24,461 nucleotides of DNA from JBMTVT01 sp049451635 (GTDB lineage Bacteria > Bacteroidota > Bacteroidia > Flavobacteriales > Flavobacteriaceae): contig JBMTVT010000038.1 of assembly GCA_049451635.1 (NCBI GenBank), positions 1 through 24,461 on the forward strand, given 5' to 3'. This document shows, piece by piece, positions 1 to 7,330 of this stretch (positions within the stretch are counted from its first letter, which is position 1; every line of letters begins with the position of its first letter). Made by a program: the position numbers and the translations under genes. Below the pieces are notes generated by a model that was not told the DNA's origin, made no database searches, and saw only the letters and a program-made list of their open reading frames with translations.

Positions 1-331
1 AACAATATTAAAATCAGCATTATTTAAAATGCACAACGAGTTTAAAACATTAGTTTTGTTGACATACAAGTTATGAATTTATCTACTGACCTCTAATATT
101 TTTTTAATGATTTCTTTTGTGTTGAGAGCTTCAATTTCCTCCATGTCTTTTAAAATTATATCGATGAAATGCGTTTTTTGTGTATTTCGTACCTTAAAAA
201 CGGTATTTAAACTGTTTATCGATAAAAAAAGCCACTTCACTTATAATCGAAAATACAAGGTTTATAACTAATTTTTTGTGTGTCAACAGACATCTCAATA
301 TATATTTGAACCATCAAACATTGATAAACAG
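1..331. other. Left-edge region without a firm gene
   Basis: No clear gene is seen. On the minus strand an open stretch from a possible GTG at 240 down to a TAA at 79-81 would encode about 53 residues and ends in a charged helical-looking tail (DMEEIEALNTKEIIKKILEV). It has no ATG and I recognise no family, so it could be the end of a decayed gene or chance. Bases 1-78 show nothing I can name. Confidence 0.3.
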
Positions 332-640
332 ATGAAAACAAATTTTTACATATTATTAATTTTATTGTTTTCTTTCTCAATAGGAAATGCACAAAGCACA
401 TCTGAGGTTGTTGAGGTTGAAACTAACAATACCATATCTGTTTCTAATGACGATAAAAATACTATCTCTACTGATATTATTAATACTGTAAAGAAAAATG
501 ATTCTTTAATTAGTGTCGAACACTTAAAAGCTACAATTGCACGAGGTGCTAGCGATATCAAAATTTATTTAACTCGTAAAAGAAATGCAGGTAATATAAG
601 TTTTATATTCCCAAAAATAAATAAAGCTGTTAAAGCTTAA
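332..640 (+). CDS. Small secreted protein of unknown function
   Basis: I place the start at the ATG at 332 (102 residues). This gives a clean Sec signal peptide: Lys near the N-terminus, a hydrophobic LLILLFSFSIG core, and a likely cut after GNAQ. An upstream in-frame ATG at 278 would put 18 polar residues before the signal and is unlikely. The mature part is rich in Ser, Thr, Asn and Asp. It then has a short C-terminal block, residues about 70-102, with a RGASDIKIYL segment and the ending FPKINKAVKA. No catalytic motif is seen. It is probably exported to the periplasm, and its function is unknown. A hairpin terminator follows at 686-709, so it is likely a single-gene transcript ahead of ruvX. 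Confidence 0.6.
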   Translation: MKTNFYILLILLFSFSIGNAQSTSEVVEVETNNTISVSNDDKNTISTDIINTVKKNDSLISVEHLKATIARGASDIKIYLTRKRNAGNISFIFPKINKAVKA

Positions 641-685
641 TAATAATGTTCAAATATTAAATAATTTAAGCTTAATTTCTTAATT

Positions 686-709
686 AAGGCTATCTGAAAA
701 GATAGCCTT
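686..709 (+). terminator. Rho-independent terminator after the small secreted protein
   Basis: There is a perfect 10-bp inverted repeat, AAGGCTATCT and AGATAGCCTT, around a GAAA tetraloop, followed by a T-rich tract. It separates the 332-640 gene from ruvX. Confidence 0.75.
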
Positions 710-723
710 TGTTATTTATTGTC

Positions 724-731
724 TATTTTTG
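724..731 (+). promoter_or_regulatory. Putative -7 box for ruvX
   Basis: TATTTTTG fits the Bacteroidetes -7 consensus TAnnTTTG and lies 8 bases before the ruvX ATG, so the transcript would be nearly leaderless. No TTG at the usual -33 spacing is visible, which limits confidence. Confidence 0.35.
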
Positions 732-739
732 CCAAAATT

Positions 740-1150
740 ATGGGTAGAATTTTAGCTTTAGATTTTGGAACCAAACGAACAGGTATAGCTGTTACTGATG
801 AACTGCAAATAATCGCATCAGGACTAACAACAGTTGATACCAAAGATTTAATGGAATTTTTAAAAGTTTATGTTAAAGATGGAATTGTTGATTTGTTTTT
901 AATAGGAGAGCCAAAACAAATGAATAATATGGTTTCTGAAAGTGAAACACATATAGTCGCTTTTATAAAAAAGTTAGAAAAAGAAATCCCAAGTATACCT
1001 ATTAAAAGAGTTGACGAACGCTTTACATCTAAAATGGCGTTTCAAACCATGATTGATAGTGGCCTAAAAAAGAATCAACGAAAAAATAAAGCACTGATAG
1101 ACGAGATTAGTGCTACGCTTATTTTGCAAAGTTATCTGTATTCGAAATAG
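740..1150 (+). CDS. ruvX: Putative pre-16S rRNA nuclease / Holliday junction resolvase-like YqgF
   Basis: The product is 136 residues from the ATG at 740, the usual size for the RuvX/YqgF family. It starts with the RNase H-like motif MGRILALDFGTKRTGIAV, which holds the first catalytic Asp. The family motif RVDERFTS lies in the middle and DEISATLILQSYL at the C-terminus supplies the last acidic residue. Known members mature the 5' end of 16S rRNA (E. coli YqgF), and a role in recombination has also been proposed. A start at 719 would add seven residues overlapping the promoter-like box and is less likely. def follows 83 bases later on the same strand and has its own -7-like box. Confidence 0.93.
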   Translation: MGRILALDFGTKRTGIAVTDELQIIASGLTTVDTKDLMEFLKVYVKDGIVDLFLIGEPKQMNNMVSESETHIVAFIKKLEKEIPSIPIKRVDERFTSKMAFQTMIDSGLKKNQRKNKALIDEISATLILQSYLYSK

Positions 1151-1203
1151 CCTATCTATATTTAATAATTTATTATAAATACTATCAATAAAATATAAGT
1201 TAG

Positions 1204-1211
1204 TATTTTTG
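1204..1211 (+). promoter_or_regulatory. Putative -7 box for def
   Basis: TATTTTTG matches TAnnTTTG and lies 22 bases before the def ATG. No clear -33 TTG is seen at 17-23 bp upstream. Confidence 0.35.
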
Positions 1212-1233
1212 CACTTATCAAAAAAATATATTA

Positions 1234-1824
1234 ATGATATTACCGATTGTAGCTTACGGAGACCCTGTTTTAAAAAAGAAAGCCACGGATATAGATAAAG
1301 ATTACCCTAACTTTCAGGAGCTTTTAAAAAACATGTTCGAAACCATGTACAACGCTTATGGTGTTGGGTTAGCTGCTCCACAAATTGGATTGCCCATACG
1401 TTTGTTTTTAGTAGATACCAATCCTTTTTCAGAGGATGAAGATTTAACGGAAGAAGAACAAAATACTCTAAAAGGTTTTAAACGTATTTTTATTAATGCT
1501 AAAATCACTGATGAAACTGGTGATGAATGGCCTTTTAATGAAGGTTGCTTGAGTATACCAGATATTAGAGAGGATGTTTTTAGAAAGCCAAAAATTACCA
1601 TTGAGTATCTTGATGAAAATTTTGAATCCCATAAAGAAACTTTTGATGGTTTGATCGCTAGGGTTATTCAACATGAATATGACCATATTGAAGGTGTTTT
1701 GTTTACAGACAAATTATCAAGTTTAAAAAAACGATTAATAAAGGGAAGACTTTCAAACATATCTAAAGGGAAGATAAAAGTTGACTATCGTATGCGTTTT
1801 CCTGAGCAAAAAAAGAAACGATAA
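1234..1824 (+). CDS. def: Peptide deformylase
   Basis: This 196-residue metalloenzyme removes the formyl group from the initiator Met of new proteins. All three family motifs are intact: GVGLAAPQIG (residues 43-52), EGCLSIP (103-109, with the metal-binding Cys) and QHEYDH (146-151, with two metal-binding His and the catalytic Glu). An acidic insertion at residues 64-78 between motifs 1 and 2 is typical of Bacteroidetes deformylases. The C-terminus is strongly basic (PEQKKKR). It sits between ruvX and the DUF5606 gene. Confidence 0.97.
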   Translation: MILPIVAYGDPVLKKKATDIDKDYPNFQELLKNMFETMYNAYGVGLAAPQIGLPIRLFLVDTNPFSEDEDLTEEEQNTLKGFKRIFINAKITDETGDEWPFNEGCLSIPDIREDVFRKPKITIEYLDENFESHKETFDGLIARVIQHEYDHIEGVLFTDKLSSLKKRLIKGRLSNISKGKIKVDYRMRFPEQKKKR

Positions 1825-1880
1825 TAGTTGCAAGACATCAATAAACAGCAGATATTTGCGCTTTTCAAAAAAAATAATGT

Positions 1881-2309
1881 ATGAGTTTAGATAAAGTTTT
1901 GTCAATATCCGGAAAACCGGGGTTATATAAATTAGTAGCACAAACGCGTGGAGGTTTCGTAGCAGAATCTTTAATAGATAGCAAACGTATTTCCGTTAGC
2001 GTACAGAGTAATGTTAGTGTATTAAGTGAAATAGCTATTTATACCCTAACCGAAGAAGTGCCTCTGAAACAAGTTTTTGAAAATATTAAAAAGAAAGAAA
2101 GCGGTAAAGCATCAACTGTTTCGCCAAAAGAAAGCAAAGACAAATTAGAAGAATACTTTTTTGATGTATTACCCGATTATGATGAGGATAGAGTATATGC
2201 TAGCGATATTAAAAAAGTATTGCAGTGGTACAATTTATTGCAGAAGCACAATATGCTAGATTTATTGGAAACTAATGAAGATGAAAAACCCAGTGATGAG
2301 GAAGAATAA
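1881..2309 (+). CDS. DUF5606 domain protein
   Basis: The product has 142 residues. The N-terminal half (SLDKVLSISGKPGLYKLVAQ, then RGGFVAESLID) matches the conserved DUF5606 family of Bacteroidetes. It looks like a compact beta-rich domain of about 65 residues, followed by a helical region and a very acidic tail (ETNEDEKPSDEEE). There is no signal peptide, so it should be cytosolic. Its function is unknown. The context beside ruvX and def is of housekeeping type. A strong hairpin terminator follows at 2332-2360. Confidence 0.85.
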   Translation: MSLDKVLSISGKPGLYKLVAQTRGGFVAESLIDSKRISVSVQSNVSVLSEIAIYTLTEEVPLKQVFENIKKKESGKASTVSPKESKDKLEEYFFDVLPDYDEDRVYASDIKKVLQWYNLLQKHNMLDLLETNEDEKPSDEEE

Positions 2310-2331
2310 GAAATTCTGATTATTAAATTAT

Positions 2332-2360
2332 AAAAACCTCCTTTTTTAAGGAGGTTTTTT
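2332..2360 (+). terminator. Rho-independent terminator after the DUF5606 gene
   Basis: The inverted repeat AAAAACCTCC / GGAGGTTTTT flanks a T/A-rich loop and ends in a run of seven T. The A-rich 5' arm lets it work in both directions. Confidence 0.85.
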
Positions 2361-2424
2361 TATGTTTTTTTGTAAGCTAATCTAATTGCTATCGACTATT
2401 TTAAAACTAAAAAAATTATTGACC

Positions 2425-3072
2425 ATGAATACACTTTGGTTTTTTGAAGATGTAAATCTTTTTAAAATACTTTGCCCACACAAATTCAAAGAATACAAAA
2501 TGAACCATGATTTGATTCCTATAAAAAACAAGATTATATCTATTTTGAAGAAGACTCATCAAATAAAGTATTTCTTATTGAAAAAGGAAAAGTGAAAATT
2601 GGTTATTATAATGAAGATGGTACCGAGGTTGTAAAAGCTATTCTATCTCGCGGAGAACTATTCGGTGAAAAAGCCATTTTTGGTGAAGAAAAGCGTGATG
2701 AATTTGCTCAATCCGTTGAAAATACCACAAGTATTTGCCTAATAAGTGTAGATACCATGCACGATTTAATGAGAAAAAATGAATCTTTTAGTTTCCGGGT
2801 TTATAAGTTTATTGGGTTTAAGCTCCAGAAACTTGAAAGAAGACTCCAACTTCTAATGTATAATGAAGTCAAAACAAGACTATTGGAGTTTCTTGAAGAA
2901 TTATGCTCCGATTATGGTTATGATTGTAAAAAACAGGCGATAAAATCATCCATACAGCCTCATTAAAGGTACTTCCCGACCTACATTAAACATTTTGTTA
3001 AATGAGTTAAAACATGAAAAACTAATAGAATTTAACAAAAAGCAAATAAGAATTTATAAAAATATTGCTTAG
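2425..3072 (+). pseudogene. Broken Crp/Fnr-family transcriptional regulator
   Basis: Pieces of one regulator lie in successive reading frames. From the ATG at 2425 the first frame covers the start of the sensor domain. It is lost near 2518-2530, where dropping one T turns the expected I-P-Y-K-K-Q into a shifted frame. A second frame runs from about 2520 to 2933 and holds the cNMP-binding-like beta barrel (EKGKVKIGYYNEDG, then SRGELFGEKAIFGE) and the dimerisation helix. A poly-A run at 2929-2933 shifts the frame again, and another A-run at 2965-2967 shifts it a third time. The last frame gives GTSRPTLNILLNELK and RIYKNIA to the TAG at 3070-3072, which is the DNA-recognition helix and wing. Roughly 6-8 residues before GTSRPTLN seem to be missing. 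Family assignment is confident. The ligand is unknown. Confidence 0.85.
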
Positions 3073-3145
3073 TGTTAGCTGGCTAACATTTTATAATGAA
3101 TACATGGTATAGTTTTGAATTACTTAAAAATTTAAAAATTATACT

Positions 3146-3314
3146 ATGATTAAAAAAAATGATTTTATCAGTTTTAGTAATTGGAATTTTTGCAACTGCC
3201 TTTAGTAATGATGACAATAATGAACCAACAACTGCAAGTTTAACTCTAAATTTGAATGGGTTAGAAGCTTTAGGTAACGATTATGTTTATTTGCAAATTA
3301 CATCTGACGAATAA
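3146..3314 (+). pseudogene. Remnant of a small lipoprotein-like gene
   Basis: The ATG at 3146 gives M-I-K-K, but a run of eight A shifts the frame. An ATG at 3159 reopens it as MILSVLVIGIFATAFSNDDN, a signal-peptide-like segment. The position where a lipobox Cys would be expected (TA-C-SNDD) is Phe. After a Thr-rich linker comes SLTLNLNGLEALGNDYVY, which resembles the start of a domain seen in flavobacterial lipoproteins and anti-sigma-like proteins. The frame then stops at 3312-3314, far short of a full domain. I read this as a truncated, decayed gene. It lies directly after the broken Crp/Fnr gene, so the two may once have been linked. Confidence 0.5.
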
Positions 3315-3350
3315 AAACAATAAAATTTAAACAGATGAAACTATGCTTTT

Positions 3351-4499
3351 TTATTTGAGCGTTTTAAAAAAAGCTTTTATAAAAGTCCATGAAAAAAGCG
3401 AGTACATAATTTTTAATTCTTCCCAAAAAGTAGATTCCTCATCAAGAAACCTAAACATAGTTTCTATGGAGTTTTTACTATAGAATTGTTTAAAAATCCA
3501 TTCACCTTTGTAATTTTCATCTTTTAAAACTTTTAGGAAAACTGTGTCATAAAACTTATGTTTTTTTTTAGATAAGTCTTTTGAAGGCATTTTGTTGGCT
3601 TTTATATTCTCAATTATTTTTGAAATTTTATTTTCGGTATGTTTAAATGAATAACCTGTTGAGCCTTTTACCCAACCACCACCTGTGCCTATTTTAGTGA
3701 TGTTTTGTGAGTTTAACTTTTCAAAAGGATAATTGGTCATAGGTATGTTACCCTTTTCAGTTTCAATAATCGTATAATCCTTAATGTTTAAATAGTCTTT
3801 AATATAGGTTTTTAAGTAGATATCATAAGTGTTTTCACTGATCAAATTTTCGGTAAAATAAGTAAACTCTACCAAGGCTTTGCTCTTAGAAAAAGGCAAA
3901 ATGTAAGTAAATGTAGTTTGATTGCCATGTTTCAAACGATAATCCATCATGATGATTTTAGTTTCATCAAAAGCATCATGGTTGGTTTTTATGATATAAC
4001 CCTTGAAATGTTGATTTATTTTGAGGTAGTTTTTGGAATCTTTTAAAAACTCTTTAGGAATTCTACTATCAAAAACATGTGAAGCCTTGTAGGTTTGTTT
4101 GTTGGTTTTAACAATTATTTCAGGATTACCTTGAACAGATAAAACTTCCTCCAAAAAAAAATGAATGTTATTGTATAATTTTAGTTTTGATTTTGCCTCA
4201 TTGTAAAAATCAATGGACCTTATGGTTTTATAACTGTAAGGTTTTAACTCTAAATCAATGGTTTTTTCTGATGTAATTATAGAAGCTTGTTTCCAAGATT
4301 TATAAGTGATGTGATTCCATTTAGAAGGATCTATTTCCCAAAAACTCCAGGTTTTATCATTGGTGTTTTTTTTGGATGGATCAATTAAGGCTATTTGCTT
4401 ATCCTTAAAATAAGTATCAGAAACCATCCTTAACGCTAATTGTAAACCAGCTAAACCATTTCCAATAATAATATAATCGAAATGGTAATTATCTAACAT
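3351..4499 (-). CDS. crtY: Lycopene beta-cyclase
   Basis: The 382-residue product cyclises both ends of lycopene to give beta-carotene. An N-terminal dinucleotide-binding motif, DYIIIGNGLAGLQLALRM (residues 9-26), marks the FAD/NAD fold of the CrtY/CrtL family. The family segments TYILPFS..ALVEFTYF lie in the middle, and GTGGGWVKGSTGYSF follows in the C-terminal third. It is the last gene of the operon, 15 bases after crtZ. With CrtZ it commits the pathway to zeaxanthin-type products. It is likely membrane-associated. I see no clear terminator downstream. Confidence 0.93.
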   Translation of the reverse strand: MLDNYHFDYIIIGNGLAGLQLALRMVSDTYFKDKQIALIDPSKKNTNDKTWSFWEIDPSKWNHITYKSWKQASIITSEKTIDLELKPYSYKTIRSIDFYNEAKSKLKLYNNIHFFLEEVLSVQGNPEIIVKTNKQTYKASHVFDSRIPKEFLKDSKNYLKINQHFKGYIIKTNHDAFDETKIIMMDYRLKHGNQTTFTYILPFSKSKALVEFTYFTENLISENTYDIYLKTYIKDYLNIKDYTIIETEKGNIPMTNYPFEKLNSQNITKIGTGGGWVKGSTGYSFKHTENKISKIIENIKANKMPSKDLSKKKHKFYDTVFLKVLKDENYKGEWIFKQFYSKNSIETMFRFLDEESTFWEELKIMYSLFSWTFIKAFFKTLK

Positions 4500-4514
4500 T
4501 TAAATATTTGATTA

Positions 4515-4967
4515 TTATTTTTTGAAGTATTTGAAAGGTACAAATAACATTCCAAAGCATTCACCATCTTCCTTCCCTAAATGCTTATGATGGATTTTGT
4601 GTGCACGCCTTACGCCTCTTGCATACCAATTATTGGCATTTCTAAATAATTTAAAACGCTGGTGTATAAAGATATCATGAACCAAAAAATACGATAATCC
4701 ATATGCAAAAATTCCTAGCCCAATGGGTAAACCTGCCCAAAAACTCGTGTATTTCCATAACAAGAAAAAGCCAACACTTACTACTGCATAAAACAGAAAA
4801 AAAGCATCATTACGCTCAAACCAGCTCTCGTGGTCTTTTTTATGATGATCTTTATGCAAACTCCATAAAAAACCATGCATAATGTATTTATGGGTGAACC
4901 ATGCCATAAATTCCATAAAACAATAGGTTGCTAAGAATACTAATATCCAAAATAAAGTGTGCATCAT
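4515..4967 (-). CDS. crtZ: Beta-carotene 3-hydroxylase
   Basis: This 150-residue integral membrane di-iron hydroxylase adds 3-OH groups to the beta-ionone rings (beta-carotene to zeaxanthin). The full histidine set of the fatty-acid-hydroxylase-like superfamily is present: HKYIMH (26-31), HKDHH (38-42), H97/H102 in VHDIFIH, and HKIHHKH (123-129). Three or four hydrophobic segments lie between these clusters. It is 7 bases downstream of crtB, consistent with one transcript. No ketolase gene (crtW) is next to it, so canthaxanthin or astaxanthin is not predicted from this operon. Confidence 0.96.
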   Translation of the reverse strand: MMHTLFWILVFLATYCFMEFMAWFTHKYIMHGFLWSLHKDHHKKDHESWFERNDAFFLFYAVVSVGFFLLWKYTSFWAGLPIGLGIFAYGLSYFLVHDIFIHQRFKLFRNANNWYARGVRRAHKIHHKHLGKEDGECFGMLFVPFKYFKK

Positions 4968-4974
4968 TTAAAAT

Positions 4975-5814
4975 TTACATTAAATTTAGTTGATATTTTA
5001 TATAACTTCTCATTAAAAGCTCAATTTTTTTTGGGTTGGATACCCGAATTCTTGAGTCCTTAATTTTTAAAGCTGGGGTTTTTTTAAGTTTTTTTAATAA
5101 TTGTCTGTAATATCTATAGGCCATAAAAACTCCAAATTTGGCTTCGATAGGTAATTTTTTTATACCACTTAATCCTTTTTCAAAATCATTTTCAATATCA
5201 TCGATAATACTTTGCTTTGAAGTTTCATTTAAATTATTCAAATCAGTATTTGGAAAATAGGTTCTATTCAAATTATCATGGTCAGCTTTTAAATCTCGTA
5301 AAAAATTCACCTTTTGGAAAGCCGAACCCAAAGCCATTGCAGTATCCTTAAGTTCTTCATATTTTTCATTATCGCCTTTTACAAAAACTTTCAAGCACAT
5401 AAGTCCCACAACATCAGCAGAGCCATATATATAAGCTTTAAATTCCTCTTCATTTAAATAGGTGTTTTTGTACAAATCTGTACGCATACTTTTCATAAAG
5501 GCGTCTACGAGTGCTTTATCGATATTGTATTTGTGATGGGTATGTTGAAATGAGTTTAAAATAGGATTTAAACTGATTTTATTTTTTAAAGCTAATTCTA
5601 AATCATCATAAAACCTATTAAAGAGGGCTTCCTTATCAAACTCATGAAACGAATCAACTATCTCATCTGCAAAACGAACAAAACCATAAATATTGTAAAT
5701 ATCGCTTCTAATAGATTTGTATAACATTTTTGTAGCAAGTGAAAAAGACGTGCTATATGTTTTTGTAACCAACTTGCTAGAGCTGTATGATACGGTATCA
5801 AATAATGTTTTCAT
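4975..5814 (-). CDS. crtB: Phytoene synthase
   Basis: The 279-residue enzyme condenses two geranylgeranyl diphosphates head-to-head into phytoene, the first committed carotenoid step. The trans-isoprenyl synthase signatures are intact: FADEIVD (48-54, Mg-binding Asp50 and Asp54) and NFLRDLKAD (170-178, second Asp-rich motif). YKSIRSDIYNIYGFVR and RTYFP also fit the squalene/phytoene synthase family. Its ATG overlaps the crtI stop codon by four bases (ATGA), so the two genes are probably translationally coupled, keeping synthase and desaturase in step. Confidence 0.96.
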   Translation of the reverse strand: MKTLFDTVSYSSSKLVTKTYSTSFSLATKMLYKSIRSDIYNIYGFVRFADEIVDSFHEFDKEALFNRFYDDLELALKNKISLNPILNSFQHTHHKYNIDKALVDAFMKSMRTDLYKNTYLNEEEFKAYIYGSADVVGLMCLKVFVKGDNEKYEELKDTAMALGSAFQKVNFLRDLKADHDNLNRTYFPNTDLNNLNETSKQSIIDDIENDFEKGLSGIKKLPIEAKFGVFMAYRYYRQLLKKLKKTPALKIKDSRIRVSNPKKIELLMRSYIKYQLNLM

Positions 5815-7283
5815 ACTAAATTGTTATGATGTTTTGTTACTAAATCGGCTACTAGTTTTCCAGATATTAATGATGGTGGTACACCAGGTCCTGGAACAGT
5901 TAATTGACCCGTGAAAAATAAATTTTCAACCAATCTACTTTTTAATTTTGGCCTTAAAAAAGCCGTTTGTATTAAGGTATTTGCCATTCCGTAAGCATTA
6001 CCTTTGTATGAATTGTAATCTTTAACAAAATCATTAACACAAAAACTTTCCTTAAATATAATATGATTTTTGACATTTTGGGAGGTTAAGTTTTCAAAAC
6101 GGGTCATTATTTTGTTAAAATATAAGTCTCTTAATTCTTGTGTATCTTCCAAACCCGGAGCCAATGGAATTAAAAAAATACCAGCTTCTTTACCTTTCGG
6201 AGCAGAAATTTCATCAGTCTTACTGGGAAAACTTGCATAAAATAATGGATTTTCAGGCCATTTAGGAGTATCATAGATGGCTTCTGCATGAACATCAAAA
6301 TCGACATCGAAAAATAGTGTATGATGGTTTACATTTATTAATTTTTTATCAAAACCAACATAAAAAAGTAGGGAGGAGGGTGCAAATGTTTTCTTATTCC
6401 AATAATTTTCGGAATATTGCCTATATGGAGAATCTAAAAGGGTTTCTGTGTGATGATAATCTGCACCACTCACAACAATATCAGACTTGAATTCTTCTCC
6501 ATTTGAAATTAATCCTTTTGCGTTCCCGTCTTTAACAATTATTTTTTCAATATTTGAGCTGGTTTTTATTGTAACGCCTAGTTCTTTTGCTAAATTTTCT
6601 ATGGAAAGTATAACCTCGTACATACCTTTTTTCGGATGAAAAGTACCTAAGCCAAAATCAGCATAATTCATAAAACTGTAGAAAGAAGGTGTGTCGCTAG
6701 GTTTTGCACCTAAAAAGAGAACTGGGAACTCAAGGATTTTTACTAATCTTTCATTGTTAAAAGCCTTTCTAACATCTTTTTTTATGGTGCTAAAAAATTG
6801 GTTGATTTTTTTAATGGTTGCAGGTGTAATAAGTTCTAGTGGCGATACCCCTGGATTATAAACCAAATCCTTTATTGCTATATCATAGTTGTTTTTGGCT
6901 TTATTAATAAATTTATTGAGTTTTTTAGAACTCCCAGCTTCTTCTTTTTCAAAAGCTTTTTTGATTTTTTCTAAGGTATCTTCAATGGTTATGTAATCAT
7001 CTTTCCCAAAATAAACACTGTAAGCTGGATTTAACTTTTCGAGTGTATAATAATCAGTTGGTTTTTTACCAAAGTCTGAGAAGAAACGCTCAAATACATC
7101 GGGCATCCAATACCAAGTTGGGCCAATATCAAATGTGAAACCATTTTTTTTTAGTTGTCTAGCACGACCACCAATAGTGTCGTTTTTTTCAAAAACTGTT
7201 ACCTTATATCCTGCTTTTGCTAAATAACATGATGCGGCTAATGAAGAAAATCCAGAACCAATAATGCTTATTGTTTTATACAT
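5811..7283 (-). CDS. crtI: Phytoene desaturase (lycopene-forming)
   Basis: The 490-residue FAD enzyme introduces double bonds into phytoene to give lycopene. I use the ATG at 7283, which puts the dinucleotide-binding motif IIGSGFSSLAASCYLAKAGY at residues 7-26. An upstream ATG at 7316 would add 11 unlikely residues. Next come the FEKND and GGRAR flavin-contact segments and the DIGPTWYWMPDVFE region. The C-terminus carries the CrtI signature GQLTVPGPGVPPSLISG. It is the second gene of the operon, 47 bases after the regulator, and overlaps crtB by four bases. CrtI-type enzymes usually act as peripheral membrane proteins. Confidence 0.95.
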   Translation of the reverse strand: MYKTISIIGSGFSSLAASCYLAKAGYKVTVFEKNDTIGGRARQLKKNGFTFDIGPTWYWMPDVFERFFSDFGKKPTDYYTLEKLNPAYSVYFGKDDYITIEDTLEKIKKAFEKEEAGSSKKLNKFINKAKNNYDIAIKDLVYNPGVSPLELITPATIKKINQFFSTIKKDVRKAFNNERLVKILEFPVLFLGAKPSDTPSFYSFMNYADFGLGTFHPKKGMYEVILSIENLAKELGVTIKTSSNIEKIIVKDGNAKGLISNGEEFKSDIVVSGADYHHTETLLDSPYRQYSENYWNKKTFAPSSLLFYVGFDKKLINVNHHTLFFDVDFDVHAEAIYDTPKWPENPLFYASFPSKTDEISAPKGKEAGIFLIPLAPGLEDTQELRDLYFNKIMTRFENLTSQNVKNHIIFKESFCVNDFVKDYNSYKGNAYGMANTLIQTAFLRPKLKSRLVENLFFTGQLTVPGPGVPPSLISGKLVADLVTKHHNNLV

Positions 7284-7330
7284 ATTGTTTAGTAAATATA
7301 ATTTGAAGTTAAACAAAAAAAGAAAAATAT

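Noticed and set aside
1356..1686. Antisense open frames inside def
   Set aside because: They lie wholly opposite a conserved gene with intact motifs and show no protein-family signal. The same holds for antisense frames inside tgt, accA, dnaB and thrS.
2425..3072. Programmed frameshifting in the Crp/Fnr gene
   Set aside because: Three separate shifts plus missing HTH residues are too many for a recoding mechanism. Decay explains it better.
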